DNA of 16,912 bases from JAQVUB01 sp033809415. Its GTDB lineage: Bacteria > Verrucomicrobiota > Lentisphaeria > Oligosphaerales > Oligosphaeraceae. The notes beneath the pieces are model-generated. The model did not search any database. It was not told the DNA's origin and saw only the letters and a program-made list of their open reading frames with translations. Position numbers and translations under genes: made by a program. Position 1 is the first letter of the stretch, and each line of letters opens with the position of its first letter. Positions 1 to 6,900 of the stretch are shown here, one piece after another. The stretch lies in contig JAPXLT010000075.1 in assembly GCA_033809415.1 (NCBI GenBank), forward strand, positions 1 through 16,912. Direction: 5' to 3'.

Positions 1-1
1 C

Positions 2-157
2 GATCTTTTCGATTTTGGCTTTGATGGACTGCTCGATTGGGTTGAGAATGACCCAGCTGTCTGATGTATTGAAAGCATTCTCCATTGAATGTTGTCGAAT
101 AAAACCGCTCATTAAATTAATCCCATTGGCGGTTTCAATTCCAGATAATCCTGTTCA
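2..157 (-). pseudogene. Truncated Eco57I-like DNA methyltransferase / type IIG restriction-modification fragment
   Basis: Read on the minus strand, this stretch gives about 51 residues before the window edge. The most telling part is AFNTSDSWVILNPIEQSIK, followed by AKIEKI. It strongly resembles the junction between the methyltransferase core and the target-recognition domain of Eco57I/TaqI-like adenine methyltransferases, where a 'SWVILSPIEQSIK' segment is typical. That match is from memory of the family. The catalytic N6-adenine motifs (NPPY and the SAM-binding motif) would lie upstream, at higher coordinates. There the frame hits a stop at 155-157, and the serine recombinase gene occupies the place where the rest should be. 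Either the gene lost its 5' part by insertion or recombination, or an ATG at 112 starts a stub. The 3' part runs off the window. Confidence 0.5.
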
Positions 158-215
158 TGAAAGTAATTTCGATGGCGATTCATCGATATGTGATCAGGTG
201 AAATAAGGAGTAGAC

Positions 216-809
216 ATGTATTACGGGTACATTCGTGTCAGCACTGACAAGCAGACAGTAGAGAACCAGCGCTTCGAAATCAATCGCTTTTGCAACGAAG
301 CGAATATTGGCATAGACGTATGGATTGAGGAAACAATTTCTGGAACAAAAGAGCCGGAAAAGCGAAAACTTGGTATAGGATTGCATAAAATGCGGAAAGG
401 CGATGTGCTGATTTGTGCAGAGCTGTCGCGGCTTGGAAGAAGTCTCCTTATGATTATGGCAATTCTTAATGACTGCATGAAAAACAACATACAGGTTTGG
501 ACTATCAAAGACAATTATCGTCTTGGTTCTGACATCAGCTCCAAAGTCCTTGCTTTCGCTTTTGGCCTTTCAGCTGAAATTGAACGGAATCTTATCTCAC
601 AGCGCACAAAGGAAGCTTTAGCACGGAAACGATCTGAGGGGATTGTGTTGGGGCGTCCCAAAGGTCGGAAAAGCTCCCACACAAAATTGACAGGCAAGGA
701 AGAAATTATCCGGAATTGCCTGGCTGCCGGATTTTCCAAATCATCGATAGCCCGAAAATTGCATGTCCATAGAATCACATTGTCCAAATTCATCAATGAG
801 CGATTATGA
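216..809 (+). CDS. Serine recombinase, resolvase/invertase family (Mpi-like DNA invertase)
   Basis: This 197-aa protein is a complete small serine recombinase, which cuts and rejoins DNA at short inverted or direct sites through a 5'-phosphoserine link. The catalytic Ser is S9 in YIRVST, with the partner arginine R7. The second conserved block, ELSRLGRS, supplies R72 and R75. AEIERNLISQRTKEAL (about 120-135) is the long helix E that leads to the DNA. GRPKG (146-150) begins the C-terminal part, and a helix-turn-helix (about 168-195, SKSSIARKLHVHRITLSKF) binds the site. The opening STDKQTVENQRFEINRF is close to Bacteroides-type 'master DNA invertase Mpi' proteins. AAGGAG at 205-210, five bases before the ATG, fixes the start. 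It stands alone, beside a truncated methyltransferase and a dispersed repeat, so it may invert DNA locally or at remote sites. No cognate site could be proven here. Confidence 0.93.
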   Translation: MYYGYIRVSTDKQTVENQRFEINRFCNEANIGIDVWIEETISGTKEPEKRKLGIGLHKMRKGDVLICAELSRLGRSLLMIMAILNDCMKNNIQVWTIKDNYRLGSDISSKVLAFAFGLSAEIERNLISQRTKEALARKRSEGIVLGRPKGRKSSHTKLTGKEEIIRNCLAAGFSKSSIARKLHVHRITLSKFINERL

Positions 810-984
810 AAGATTTTTTTGGAAAGCACTCTCCAAGTCATTGGCATATAAGCACTTTTCCGTCTGATTGTGGTACCTTTACACGGCACTGCCTTTGGGG
901 GGGATTTCCCACCCAAAGGCCTGGGGTTAAACATGGGTAAACTCCTATGGCGTAATATGTTATGCCAATCCGCCGATCTGTCAG
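808..984. repeat. Dispersed structured repeat, family 1, copy 1
   Basis: This element matches 3386-3573 over nearly its full length in the same orientation. Shared landmarks are GAAAGATTTTTT, CTCCAAGTCATTGGCATATA, TCTGATTGTGGT, GGCACTG, CCTGGGGTTAA and GTTATGCC. It starts on the recombinase stop codon. The middle (about 899-933) can fold into a hairpin with the CCTGGGG segment inside and GGGGATTTCCCA facing TGGGTAAACTCC. Both arms differ from the second copy, yet pairing is partly kept. A minus-strand reading frame across both copies gives a similar peptide (PCKGTTIR..SAYMPMTW), but this is probably incidental to the repeat. Confidence 0.85.
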
Positions 985-1000
985 ATAAAACAACCAATTA

Positions 1001-1116
1001 GACTGCAAATTCGCGTGCCATTCCATCCGTCGAAGCAGCAACTCTATAAAATTTTCGTGCCTTTTCGTGTCTTTTCGTTGTTAAAAAATAGGTTGTGGAC
1101 GCTAGTCCCCCCCAAG
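1001..1116. repeat. Dispersed repeat, family 2, copy A (CGTG/TTTTC-rich)
   Basis: This 116-bp block closely matches 7505-7620, which has the same overall length and orientation. Shared words are GACTGCAAAT, ATCCGTCGAAGCAG, AACTCTATAAAATTTTCGTG, TTAAAAAATAGGT and a final CCAAG. A more diverged relative lies at 3667-3750. The core is a run of roughly 10-bp units of the type TTTTCGTGYC. Related CACGAA/CACGGA words recur at 8805-8851, 13187-13216 and 15313-15350. No function is known to me. Confidence 0.8.
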
Positions 1117-1204
1117 TCTCTTCGGGCATTTCGTTGTTCAAAAAGAATTTCTTGCCTACACAGCTTCATGCGAAATTTTTTTGCAAAAAAAAACATTTTT
1201 GCAT

Positions 1205-1245
1205 TTGACAAAGCATAATTCGAAGATTATCTTTATCGTTACAGT
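1205..1245 (+). promoter_or_regulatory. Promoter P1 with overlapping LacI-type operator O1
   Basis: A perfect -35 TTGACA (1205-1210) is followed after 17 bp by TATCTT (1228-1233), a 4/6 match to the -10 consensus. The operator-like sequence ATCTTTATCGTTACAGT (1229-1245) overlaps the -10 and the likely start point. It shares 16 of 17 bases with the second site at 1291-1307. A repressor bound here would block the promoter. The natural candidate is the LacI-type protein encoded at 1330, acting on its own gene. Confidence 0.6.
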
Positions 1246-1265
1246 GAAAAATTTCCTTGCCTTTT

Positions 1266-1307
1266 TTGACATGTTCATTAGTTCAGGGTCATCTGTATCG
1301 TTACAGT
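1266..1307 (+). promoter_or_regulatory. Second TTGACA/operator module, operator O2 (CTGTATCGTTACAG)
   Basis: TTGACA recurs at 1266-1271, and ATCTGTATCGTTACAGT follows at 1291-1307. The inner CTGTATCGTTACAG is a near-perfect palindrome with a central CG, which is the usual layout of LacI/GalR-family operators. Its start is 62 bp downstream of O1, close to six helical turns, so both sites face the same side and could be bridged by a dimer of dimers. The -35-to-operator spacing is almost the same in both modules, as if the promoter/operator had been duplicated. No good -10 is seen at 17 bp in this second copy. Confidence 0.6.
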
Positions 1308-1329
1308 TAGGAAGTTTGAGTTCATTTTT

Positions 1330-2481
1330 ATGATTACGATCAAAGAGATAGCCGATGCTTTAAATTTTTCCACGACTACGGTATCAGTTTGTCTTTCCGG
1401 TCGCGAGAATGATCCCCGTTACCGCATACGTGCTGAGAATGCCGAGTTGATTCGTTCATTTGCTCGCAAGCGCGGTTATGTACCTGATTTATCTGCCCGT
1501 CGTTTGCGTCGTTCTGGTGGTGGCACACCTCCTGTCGGGATAGTTTTTTCCCACCGTTCTGGTTTTGAGAAGTCCTTTCCTGCCATTCGCTATGCCATGG
1601 ATACCCTTGCTGCTCATGGGCGTGAGTATGTAGTTTTAGGCTATCATCTTTCTCATTTGGCTCAGGCTTTGGGTACTTTACGCGGTCTCAGGGTAGAGGA
1701 TGTTATCCTTTTCGGCCCTTACCACGAACCCTGTCCCGTCAATTCTGCCAGCAGCATGGAGCGCAGCACGCCAAAGGCTTCGCGGATGGTTGACGCCTGG
1801 CTGACCGACCATGAGAATTGTCGGTTGCTGCTCAAGCACATGCGCATGTATGTCACCGACTATACTTTTCCACGTCCGCTTGATGGTGGCATACAAGAAG
1901 GCATTTTGCGCATGGGTGCCAACGCCTCGGAATTTGTTCCCAAGATACTAGGCAAGATCAAGGCTTGCGGCCTGGGGCCGGTGGCCACCGTACTCTGGAC
2001 CAGTAAGGAAAAGGAGCTGGTGCCGGAAATCCTGGACAGTGAGGAACTAATTTTCCATATTGCGCACGATGGCAATCGCTACAAGGAAGGACGCATGCTG
2101 GCCGACCGTGTTCTGAAAATGCGGGAGAAGCACTATTTTCGCAGTATCTTCATTGCCAATGACGGCGTTGCCGCCGGTCTGATCACTGAAGTGTGTGAGA
2201 GAGGTCTTTCCGTGCCGGACGATATCGCGGTGCTGGGCTGGGGAAATGACGAGCCGTCCGAATGCTGCCGGGTGCCTCTGAGCACCTTTAATTCGCATGT
2301 GCAAACATACGCGGAAATGGCTATCGAGGCGATTCTGCAAAAGAAAAAAATCAAAAATGAAATATGCCGGGAATTCGATTACGTCGAAAGGAAATCCTTC
2401 GTCTTTCCGGCGGAAGTTGCCAAGCAAATGAAAAGCGAAACGAAGGCGAAATCTTTAGAAAACGCCCTACGTGATAGTTAA
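1330..2481 (+). CDS. LacI-family transcriptional regulator
   Basis: This 383-aa protein has the full LacI/GalR layout. The N-terminal helix-turn-helix ITIKEIADALNFSTTTVSVCLSG (2-24) carries the family's recognition helix, and ARRLRR (about 56-61) forms the hinge. A periplasmic-binding-like sensor domain follows from about residue 67. Its signature SIFIANDGVAAGLITEVCERGLSVPDDIAVLGWGN sits near the C-terminal half. It presumably senses a sugar or sugar derivative and controls nearby genes. The upstream sites at 1229-1245 and 1291-1307 suggest autoregulation. The ATG is poorly served by a ribosome site, since the nearest AGGAAG is about 15 bases away. Codons up to about 1690 are rich in T-ending forms (GCT, CGT, TCT), whereas later ones are GC-rich, hinting at a mosaic gene. 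The ligand is unknown. Confidence 0.92.
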   Translation: MITIKEIADALNFSTTTVSVCLSGRENDPRYRIRAENAELIRSFARKRGYVPDLSARRLRRSGGGTPPVGIVFSHRSGFEKSFPAIRYAMDTLAAHGREYVVLGYHLSHLAQALGTLRGLRVEDVILFGPYHEPCPVNSASSMERSTPKASRMVDAWLTDHENCRLLLKHMRMYVTDYTFPRPLDGGIQEGILRMGANASEFVPKILGKIKACGLGPVATVLWTSKEKELVPEILDSEELIFHIAHDGNRYKEGRMLADRVLKMREKHYFRSIFIANDGVAAGLITEVCERGLSVPDDIAVLGWGNDEPSECCRVPLSTFNSHVQTYAEMAIEAILQKKKIKNEICREFDYVERKSFVFPAEVAKQMKSETKAKSLENALRDS

Positions 2482-2541
2482 CACAACAATTTCGGATCGG
2501 ATAGTCAAGTTTGTCAAAACGTTTTTTTCACTTTTCAATTC

Positions 2542-2548
2542 AAGGAGG
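2542..2548 (+). promoter_or_regulatory. Ribosome binding site that fixes the pseudopilin start
   Basis: AAGGAGG lies six bases before the ATG at 2555. It is the strongest such site in the window. It rules out the in-frame upstream ATG at 2471, which would add 28 residues ahead of the prepilin leader. Confidence 0.85.
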
Positions 2549-2554
2549 TCTCCC

Positions 2555-3259
2555 ATGTCACGTTCCAATTGCAACCTGTTCACATTGATAGAATTACTGG
2601 TCGTAATCGCGATTATCGCCATCCTTGCCTCGATGCTGCTGCCGGCCTTGGGCAAGGCTCGTGAGCGAGCGCGTTCGACGCAATGCAAGAACAACCTGCG
2701 CCAATATGGTCTTGGTTTCATTCAATACACGATGGACAATAATGATTGGGCCTGTACACCCTATAACAAGGCGATGCGTGACGAAAAGCCTTATTTCCAG
2801 ATTTTTGTGGAGGATGGCTATATCACGCAAGCGATCACAAAGTGCCCTTCGGTAAACTACTGGTGGTTTCTCCATAGCAATGTCAACTACGGCATCAATA
2901 TGTTTGTATTTGGATACGGCCCCGGTACGGTTCAGACCATGAGTTCAAAATATCTGGTTTATCCGGCGCGTACCACCATCTTTGCAGATTCGGCACCCAA
3001 CGTATTTCTACGGAATCATTTTTCTAGTGCTCCGGTCAATTATTTCTCATCAGCTATCAATGCCTATGGTTACGGTGCGCCAACCCGACCAGATGCGTCC
3101 TACCCTTGGCATTATCGCCATGGCGAAATGGCCAACATGGTGCAGCTTGACGGCCATGTACAGGAACTCAACCGTACCAAGGCGGGAACCAGATACTACA
3201 CCTGCCCCTGGTTTCAGTATACTTGGAGCGGTTGGTGGGTCGCATGCAACAATCCTTGA
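2555..3259 (+). CDS. Type II secretion/type IV pilin-like protein with H-X9-DG C-terminal motif
   Basis: This 234-aa protein has a prepilin-type leader, MSRSNCNL, then FTLIELLVVIAIIAILASMLLPAL. The leader is expected to be cut just before F9 and the phenylalanine N-methylated. E13 is the conserved glutamate at mature position 5. The residue before the cut is Leu rather than the usual Gly, a variation often seen in this lineage. The C-terminal RHGEMANMVQLDGH contains H-X9-DG, the mark of the family (formerly grouped with DUF1559) that is hugely expanded in Planctomycetes and Lentisphaerae. Such proteins are thought to be surface or periplasmic pseudopilins, but their roles are unproven. The gene lies 73 bp after the LacI-type regulator on the same strand and is followed by a terminator. 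This regulator-pseudopilin-CAZyme pattern is common in the group. Confidence 0.92.
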   Translation: MSRSNCNLFTLIELLVVIAIIAILASMLLPALGKARERARSTQCKNNLRQYGLGFIQYTMDNNDWACTPYNKAMRDEKPYFQIFVEDGYITQAITKCPSVNYWWFLHSNVNYGINMFVFGYGPGTVQTMSSKYLVYPARTTIFADSAPNVFLRNHFSSAPVNYFSSAINAYGYGAPTRPDASYPWHYRHGEMANMVQLDGHVQELNRTKAGTRYYTCPWFQYTWSGWWVACNNP

Positions 3260-3260
3260 A

Positions 3261-3356
3261 CCTAAAAAAAGCAGTCAAAGCTGATTTTTTCTCCTAATTC
3301 CTTTGTTTTCAAAGTTTTGTGAAGTTCATACCGTTCACCGTGTTGGTGAACAGGGC
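3261..3356 (-). repeat. Inverted repeat arm L of a 5.8-kb pair, with hairpin
   Basis: The reverse complement of this block recurs at 9075-9171 with few differences over about 96 bp. It begins two bases after the pseudopilin stop. Besides the terminator, it carries a hairpin at 3331-3353 (CCGTTCACC-GTGTT-GGTGAACAG, one mismatch). Together the two arms enclose the 1187-aa and 379-aa genes. Confidence 0.85.
3264..3290 (+). terminator. Rho-independent-type terminator after the pseudopilin gene
   Basis: A run of seven A is followed by GC, AGTCA-AAGC-TGA and a run of T. The A- and T-runs extend the short stem, so it can act in both directions. It starts five bases after the pseudopilin stop codon. 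Confidence 0.6.
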
Positions 3357-3385
3357 GTACTATCCCTCAAAATCTTCTTTTTTGT

Positions 3386-3573
3386 GAAAGATTTTTTCTG
3401 GAAAGAAAGCTCCAAGTCATTGGCATATAAGCACTTTCCTGTCTGATTGTGGTGCCTTTACAAGGCACTGTCTTTGGGGGGCGCCTCACCCCAGGCTGAA
3501 GCCTGGGGTTAAGCATGGTGAAGCGCCTACGGCGCAAAGCGTTATGCCGTAAGGCGACTGATCGACCAATCAG
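3386..3573. repeat. Dispersed structured repeat, family 1, copy 2
   Basis: This is the second copy of the element at 808-984, in the same orientation. Most differences fall in the central hairpin. Here the hairpin is perfect, whereas it is degenerate in the first copy. A family 2-like repeat follows about 95 bp later, as family 2 follows family 1 at 1001. The two elements may therefore travel or be placed together. Confidence 0.85.
3480..3527. repeat. Long hairpin inside family 1 repeat
   Basis: The inner stem CCCCAGGCT-GA-AGCCTGGGG (3489-3508) is perfect. An outer stem pairs GGCGC and TCACC (3480-3490) with GGTGA and GCGCC (3517-3527). An alternative stem, GCGCC-TAC-GGCGC (3523-3535), would compete with the outer one. 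The conserved TTAAGCATGG segment lies between the inner hairpin and the right arm. Confidence 0.7.
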
Positions 3574-3666
3574 CATCCTGCCGCCTGCACATGGGAGCGT
3601 TCGAGTGTGGGAGGGCAAACATCAATCACACAACCGGGACGGTTGCGCTACTTTTTAAACCGCATG

Positions 3667-3750
3667 CAATTCCATCCGTCAAAGTAACACTTCTACAAAT
3701 TTTTCCGCGTTTTCCGTGCTTTCCGTGGACAAAAACCTGTCCATTCGTCC
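3667..3750. repeat. Diverged family 2 repeat (TTTTCCGTG type)
   Basis: ATTCCATCCGTC, then AAAGTAACACTTCTACAAATTT (with differences) and TTTTCCGCG-TTTTCCGTG-CTTTCCGTG units, match the layout of 1001-1116. CGTG words are replaced by CCGTG. The 3574-3666 and 3751-3850 flanks show no gene I can support. The open frame across 3591-3854 has repeat-derived, non-protein-like composition. Confidence 0.55.
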
Positions 3751-3828
3751 ATCAAGCGGAAAGTCCATTCTTGTCCATGTCTATGAAAATGAATGAAAAC
3801 TCCCTGTCCTTGAATGCCTGCGGGCTTT

Positions 3829-3880
3829 TTGGCAAGCACAGCCACTGGTCATAAACCTTAGGGCCGTTATCAATTACGGC
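3829..3880 (+). promoter_or_regulatory. Possible promoter and palindromic site before the 1187-aa gene
   Basis: TTGGCA (3829-3834) and TAAACC (3852-3857) are 17 bp apart and resemble a weak -35/-10 pair. Just downstream, GCCGT and ACGGC (3863-3867 and 3876-3880) form an inverted repeat with an AT-rich centre. This would be a sensible place for an operator. The sequence does not match the O1/O2 sites. Confidence 0.3.
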
Positions 3881-3912
3881 AGCAATAAATATCACGTTTA
3901 CAAGGGTGTTTC

Positions 3913-6900
3913 ATGCGAACTTTTTTCTTGCTTCTGGCATTTGCCTTTCCAAGTGCTCTATGCGGCGGAACGGTCTATCAGGCTGACTTTGCCCGGGACT
4001 TTTCCTTGTTCAAGCCCTACCGCGACCAGGCACCGGTCTTGCAAGGCGGCAAACTATATCTTGGCAGCGGCACCCAAATCAATGTACCGTTGCCACGGCC
4101 AGGGCGCTATCTTGTCGAAGCACAAGTCACAGGCAAAAGCAGGACGCAGATGGCCTCGTTCGGTGCACCGGCCACCACCTATACAGATGAATTGGAAAAC
4201 GGTGGTTTGCATCGTCTGAGCTATTACAGCAATAGAGGCATGCTCTCACTATGCATATACACCCTTTCCGATGAAGCTTTCGCTCTGCATTCGCTAAGCG
4301 TCAAGGAAATAGAAACGCCCCAACTCGATGAAGCCGATGTACCGGCCTTGGTTTTCGAGGCTGAAGACTTCCCCGGCACCAATGGCTGGACCAGGAAAGA
4401 GCAGGGCAGTGACATCATCTATCGCAGTGGGCAACGCTGGTACAGGCCGTTGCGTGATTTTCCGGCACCGCGCAGCAGCAAGCCCTTGTATCTCTATGTA
4501 CGGGCACGCAGTCAGCGAGGCAGCAAGATGCGCTTGGCGCTGTGCTCCGACAGACAGGCCTTGGCCGTAACGGAGCTGAATACCTCGCAGTTCGCATGGT
4601 TCAGCATGGGGCCGCTGACCGGCGCAGCCTTGGGAGAAGCGCTTAGCATGCAGATCAACGGCGAACCGAATGTAAATGTGGACATAGACCGCTTTGCTTG
4701 GAGCAGTAATGCGAACATGCGGGCGGAAGAACTTGAGCAACTGCCTTCACAAAATTTGGAGCAACCCCTGCTCAGCGCTTTTCCTATCCAAAAACCGCAG
4801 ATTGACGGCAATTTGGATGAGGGCTCCTGGCAGTCCGCCTTACAAGTTTCGCCTTTCAGGCTGGTCAGGGAAAACACCCTGGCTGTCGAACAAACCAGCT
4901 TCAAGCTGGGCTATGATGAAAATGCACTATATCTTGGCGTTAAAGCCGAAGAATCCGCCCTGATCCCCGCCAATCAGCGCATGCACGAATTCCGCAATAA
5001 GCTGCAAGCGCCGAACCTGCGAAGCTGCTATGGCGATGATGTCATACTGCTATTGATTATGCGCCAAGGCCAAAGCAAAATGTACGAGTTCGTCGTCAAT
5101 GCCAACGGCGTGCTTACCTGTGCGCAGTCCGATGCGCCGGACTACTGGAGCGGCAGGCAACTGTACAATCCGCAAGGTAGCAAGGCTGCTGCCCAAATCG
5201 GCAATGGCTACTACAGCGTGGAATTGGCCATTCCCTTTGAAGACATAGGTGGCAAAGCAAAATATGACGGTGAGCTGCGCATACTGATAGGCAGAGTGGA
5301 AAAAAGCCGCAGCGAAAGCAGCTCCTATGCCGCTGTAGAACTGGGGTTTCACCTGCCGGAAAATCTGCTTCCCCTGCATTTTGCCAAACAAGCGCTGGCA
5401 GGCGAAATCTGCACTGCGGCAGAGTTCTTCCCCGGCAGCAACCGACTGCCACTCGAGGGGGACCCCATGCTGCTGCTCAATCGTCTGCGCAAAGACGACA
5501 AAGTGGAAAATTTCGTCTCAGAAGAAGGTAGCTTTGAAATAGCCGAGGGCGGTGAATTTATCTTTAACAGCATCTGCTATGAGCCAGGCAGTCTGCGCCC
5601 CCTGCTGCAAAGCCCGCCCATCAGGTTGCGCACTGTTTCCAGCCAACTGCAGTTCGAGGACGTGCCGGGTTTAACGGTAAGCTTGAATGGCAAGGAAATC
5701 AAACCCGGCAAGCCCTTAAGCAGCGGCCTGAACAAGCTCACGGTCAGCGGCGACAAAGCAGAGACCACTCGCTTCCGGGTTGGCGATTTCAGCTTCAGCG
5801 TAGACCAAACCTGGCAAAAAAGCGCACAGGGGTACAGCAAAAACCTGCTGCTGGAACATTCACTGCTCTGGCCGGACTGGTGCAAGGAGGGCTTGAGCAT
5901 CATGGCAGGCCATGTGCAGCAAGTGCTCTTTCCGCCCATGCTGCCTGAAGGCCATAGCGCCGATGACATGCAGTTCCATATCGAGCTGCCGGAAGGGTTC
6001 AGCTTCGAGGGCGCGAGCGGATACTATAAGGAGTATCCCCTGAGCTATGCAATGACCGGCAAACTGCAACGCCAGGGACAGGCATATATACGCTACAGCA
6101 TCAACTTTTTGAACAGACGAAAATATGTGGAGAACATTCCATCGCACCACTATGTAGCCTTCGTTATCAGGGCACCTGAAAGCAACAATGCGTTTGAGAC
6201 AAAATTCTACTTTCACACCAGCGCGGATTCGCTGGCGCTGAGTGAGCTGCCCAATGAATGCAAAGTATTTGTCTTGCCGGCAGAAAAAAGCGCACTTCCC
6301 CAAAAAGTTCATGTTCAGCTCTGGGCCGGCTGGCTGAGTTCCATGGATGACAAGGCGTTGCAAGAGCTGATACTACGCGATGCCTTGGCGTGCGGCTACA
6401 ATGAAGTAGGCGTGAAAAATTCCATCGGGCTGAAATATTTCACCTTGATCGGCTTCGAGAGTTGGAACTTCTCGCTGCAAAGTTTCCTCGATCAATATCC
6501 GGACAGTGCACAGGTGGAATTCGCCAGCGGCAAGAGTTCCAAGACCTTCGTCTGCTCTACTCGAATGCAGGACAACGATTTCGCTGCTTGGCTTGCGGAA
6601 AAACTGCCGGAATGGCATAAACGCCGTGGCAGCTCTGATATCATCTGCTGGGACTATGAATGCCCAGTTTACACCAGTTACCTTGCCTGCTTATGTCCGC
6701 GCTGCCAGGGACGCTTCGCTGCTAAATATGATTTGCCTGCCGACCTGACATCCGATGAAATCAAGGCCAAATACAGCAAGCAATGGATCGACTTTATGAC
6801 CTCGCAGATGGCCGGTGTGGCGGCAGCACTCTACAAGGGCATAAAAGATTACAACCCGGCACTCGAATTTTATATCTACAGTGGCTATGAAAGCGAACAA

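Noticed and set aside
15..206. Plus-strand open frame before the recombinase
   Set aside because: It starts with TTG without a ribosome site, and the opposite strand gives a clear methyltransferase-like peptide.
515..997. Minus-strand frame over the recombinase 3' end and family 1 repeat
   Set aside because: Peptide similarity with the frame at 3367-3618 reflects the DNA repeat; there is no start signal and it overlaps a real gene.
2471..2554. 28-residue N-terminal extension of the pseudopilin
   Set aside because: It would place extra residues before the prepilin leader; AAGGAGG directs the start to 2555.
3820..3840. GCCTGCGGGC followed by a T run as a terminator
   Set aside because: Only a three-base stem forms, and there is no gene upstream that it would end.
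3591..3854. Plus-strand open frame of 87 codons
   Set aside because: It runs through a family 2 repeat and low-complexity spacer, has no ribosome site and no protein-like pattern.
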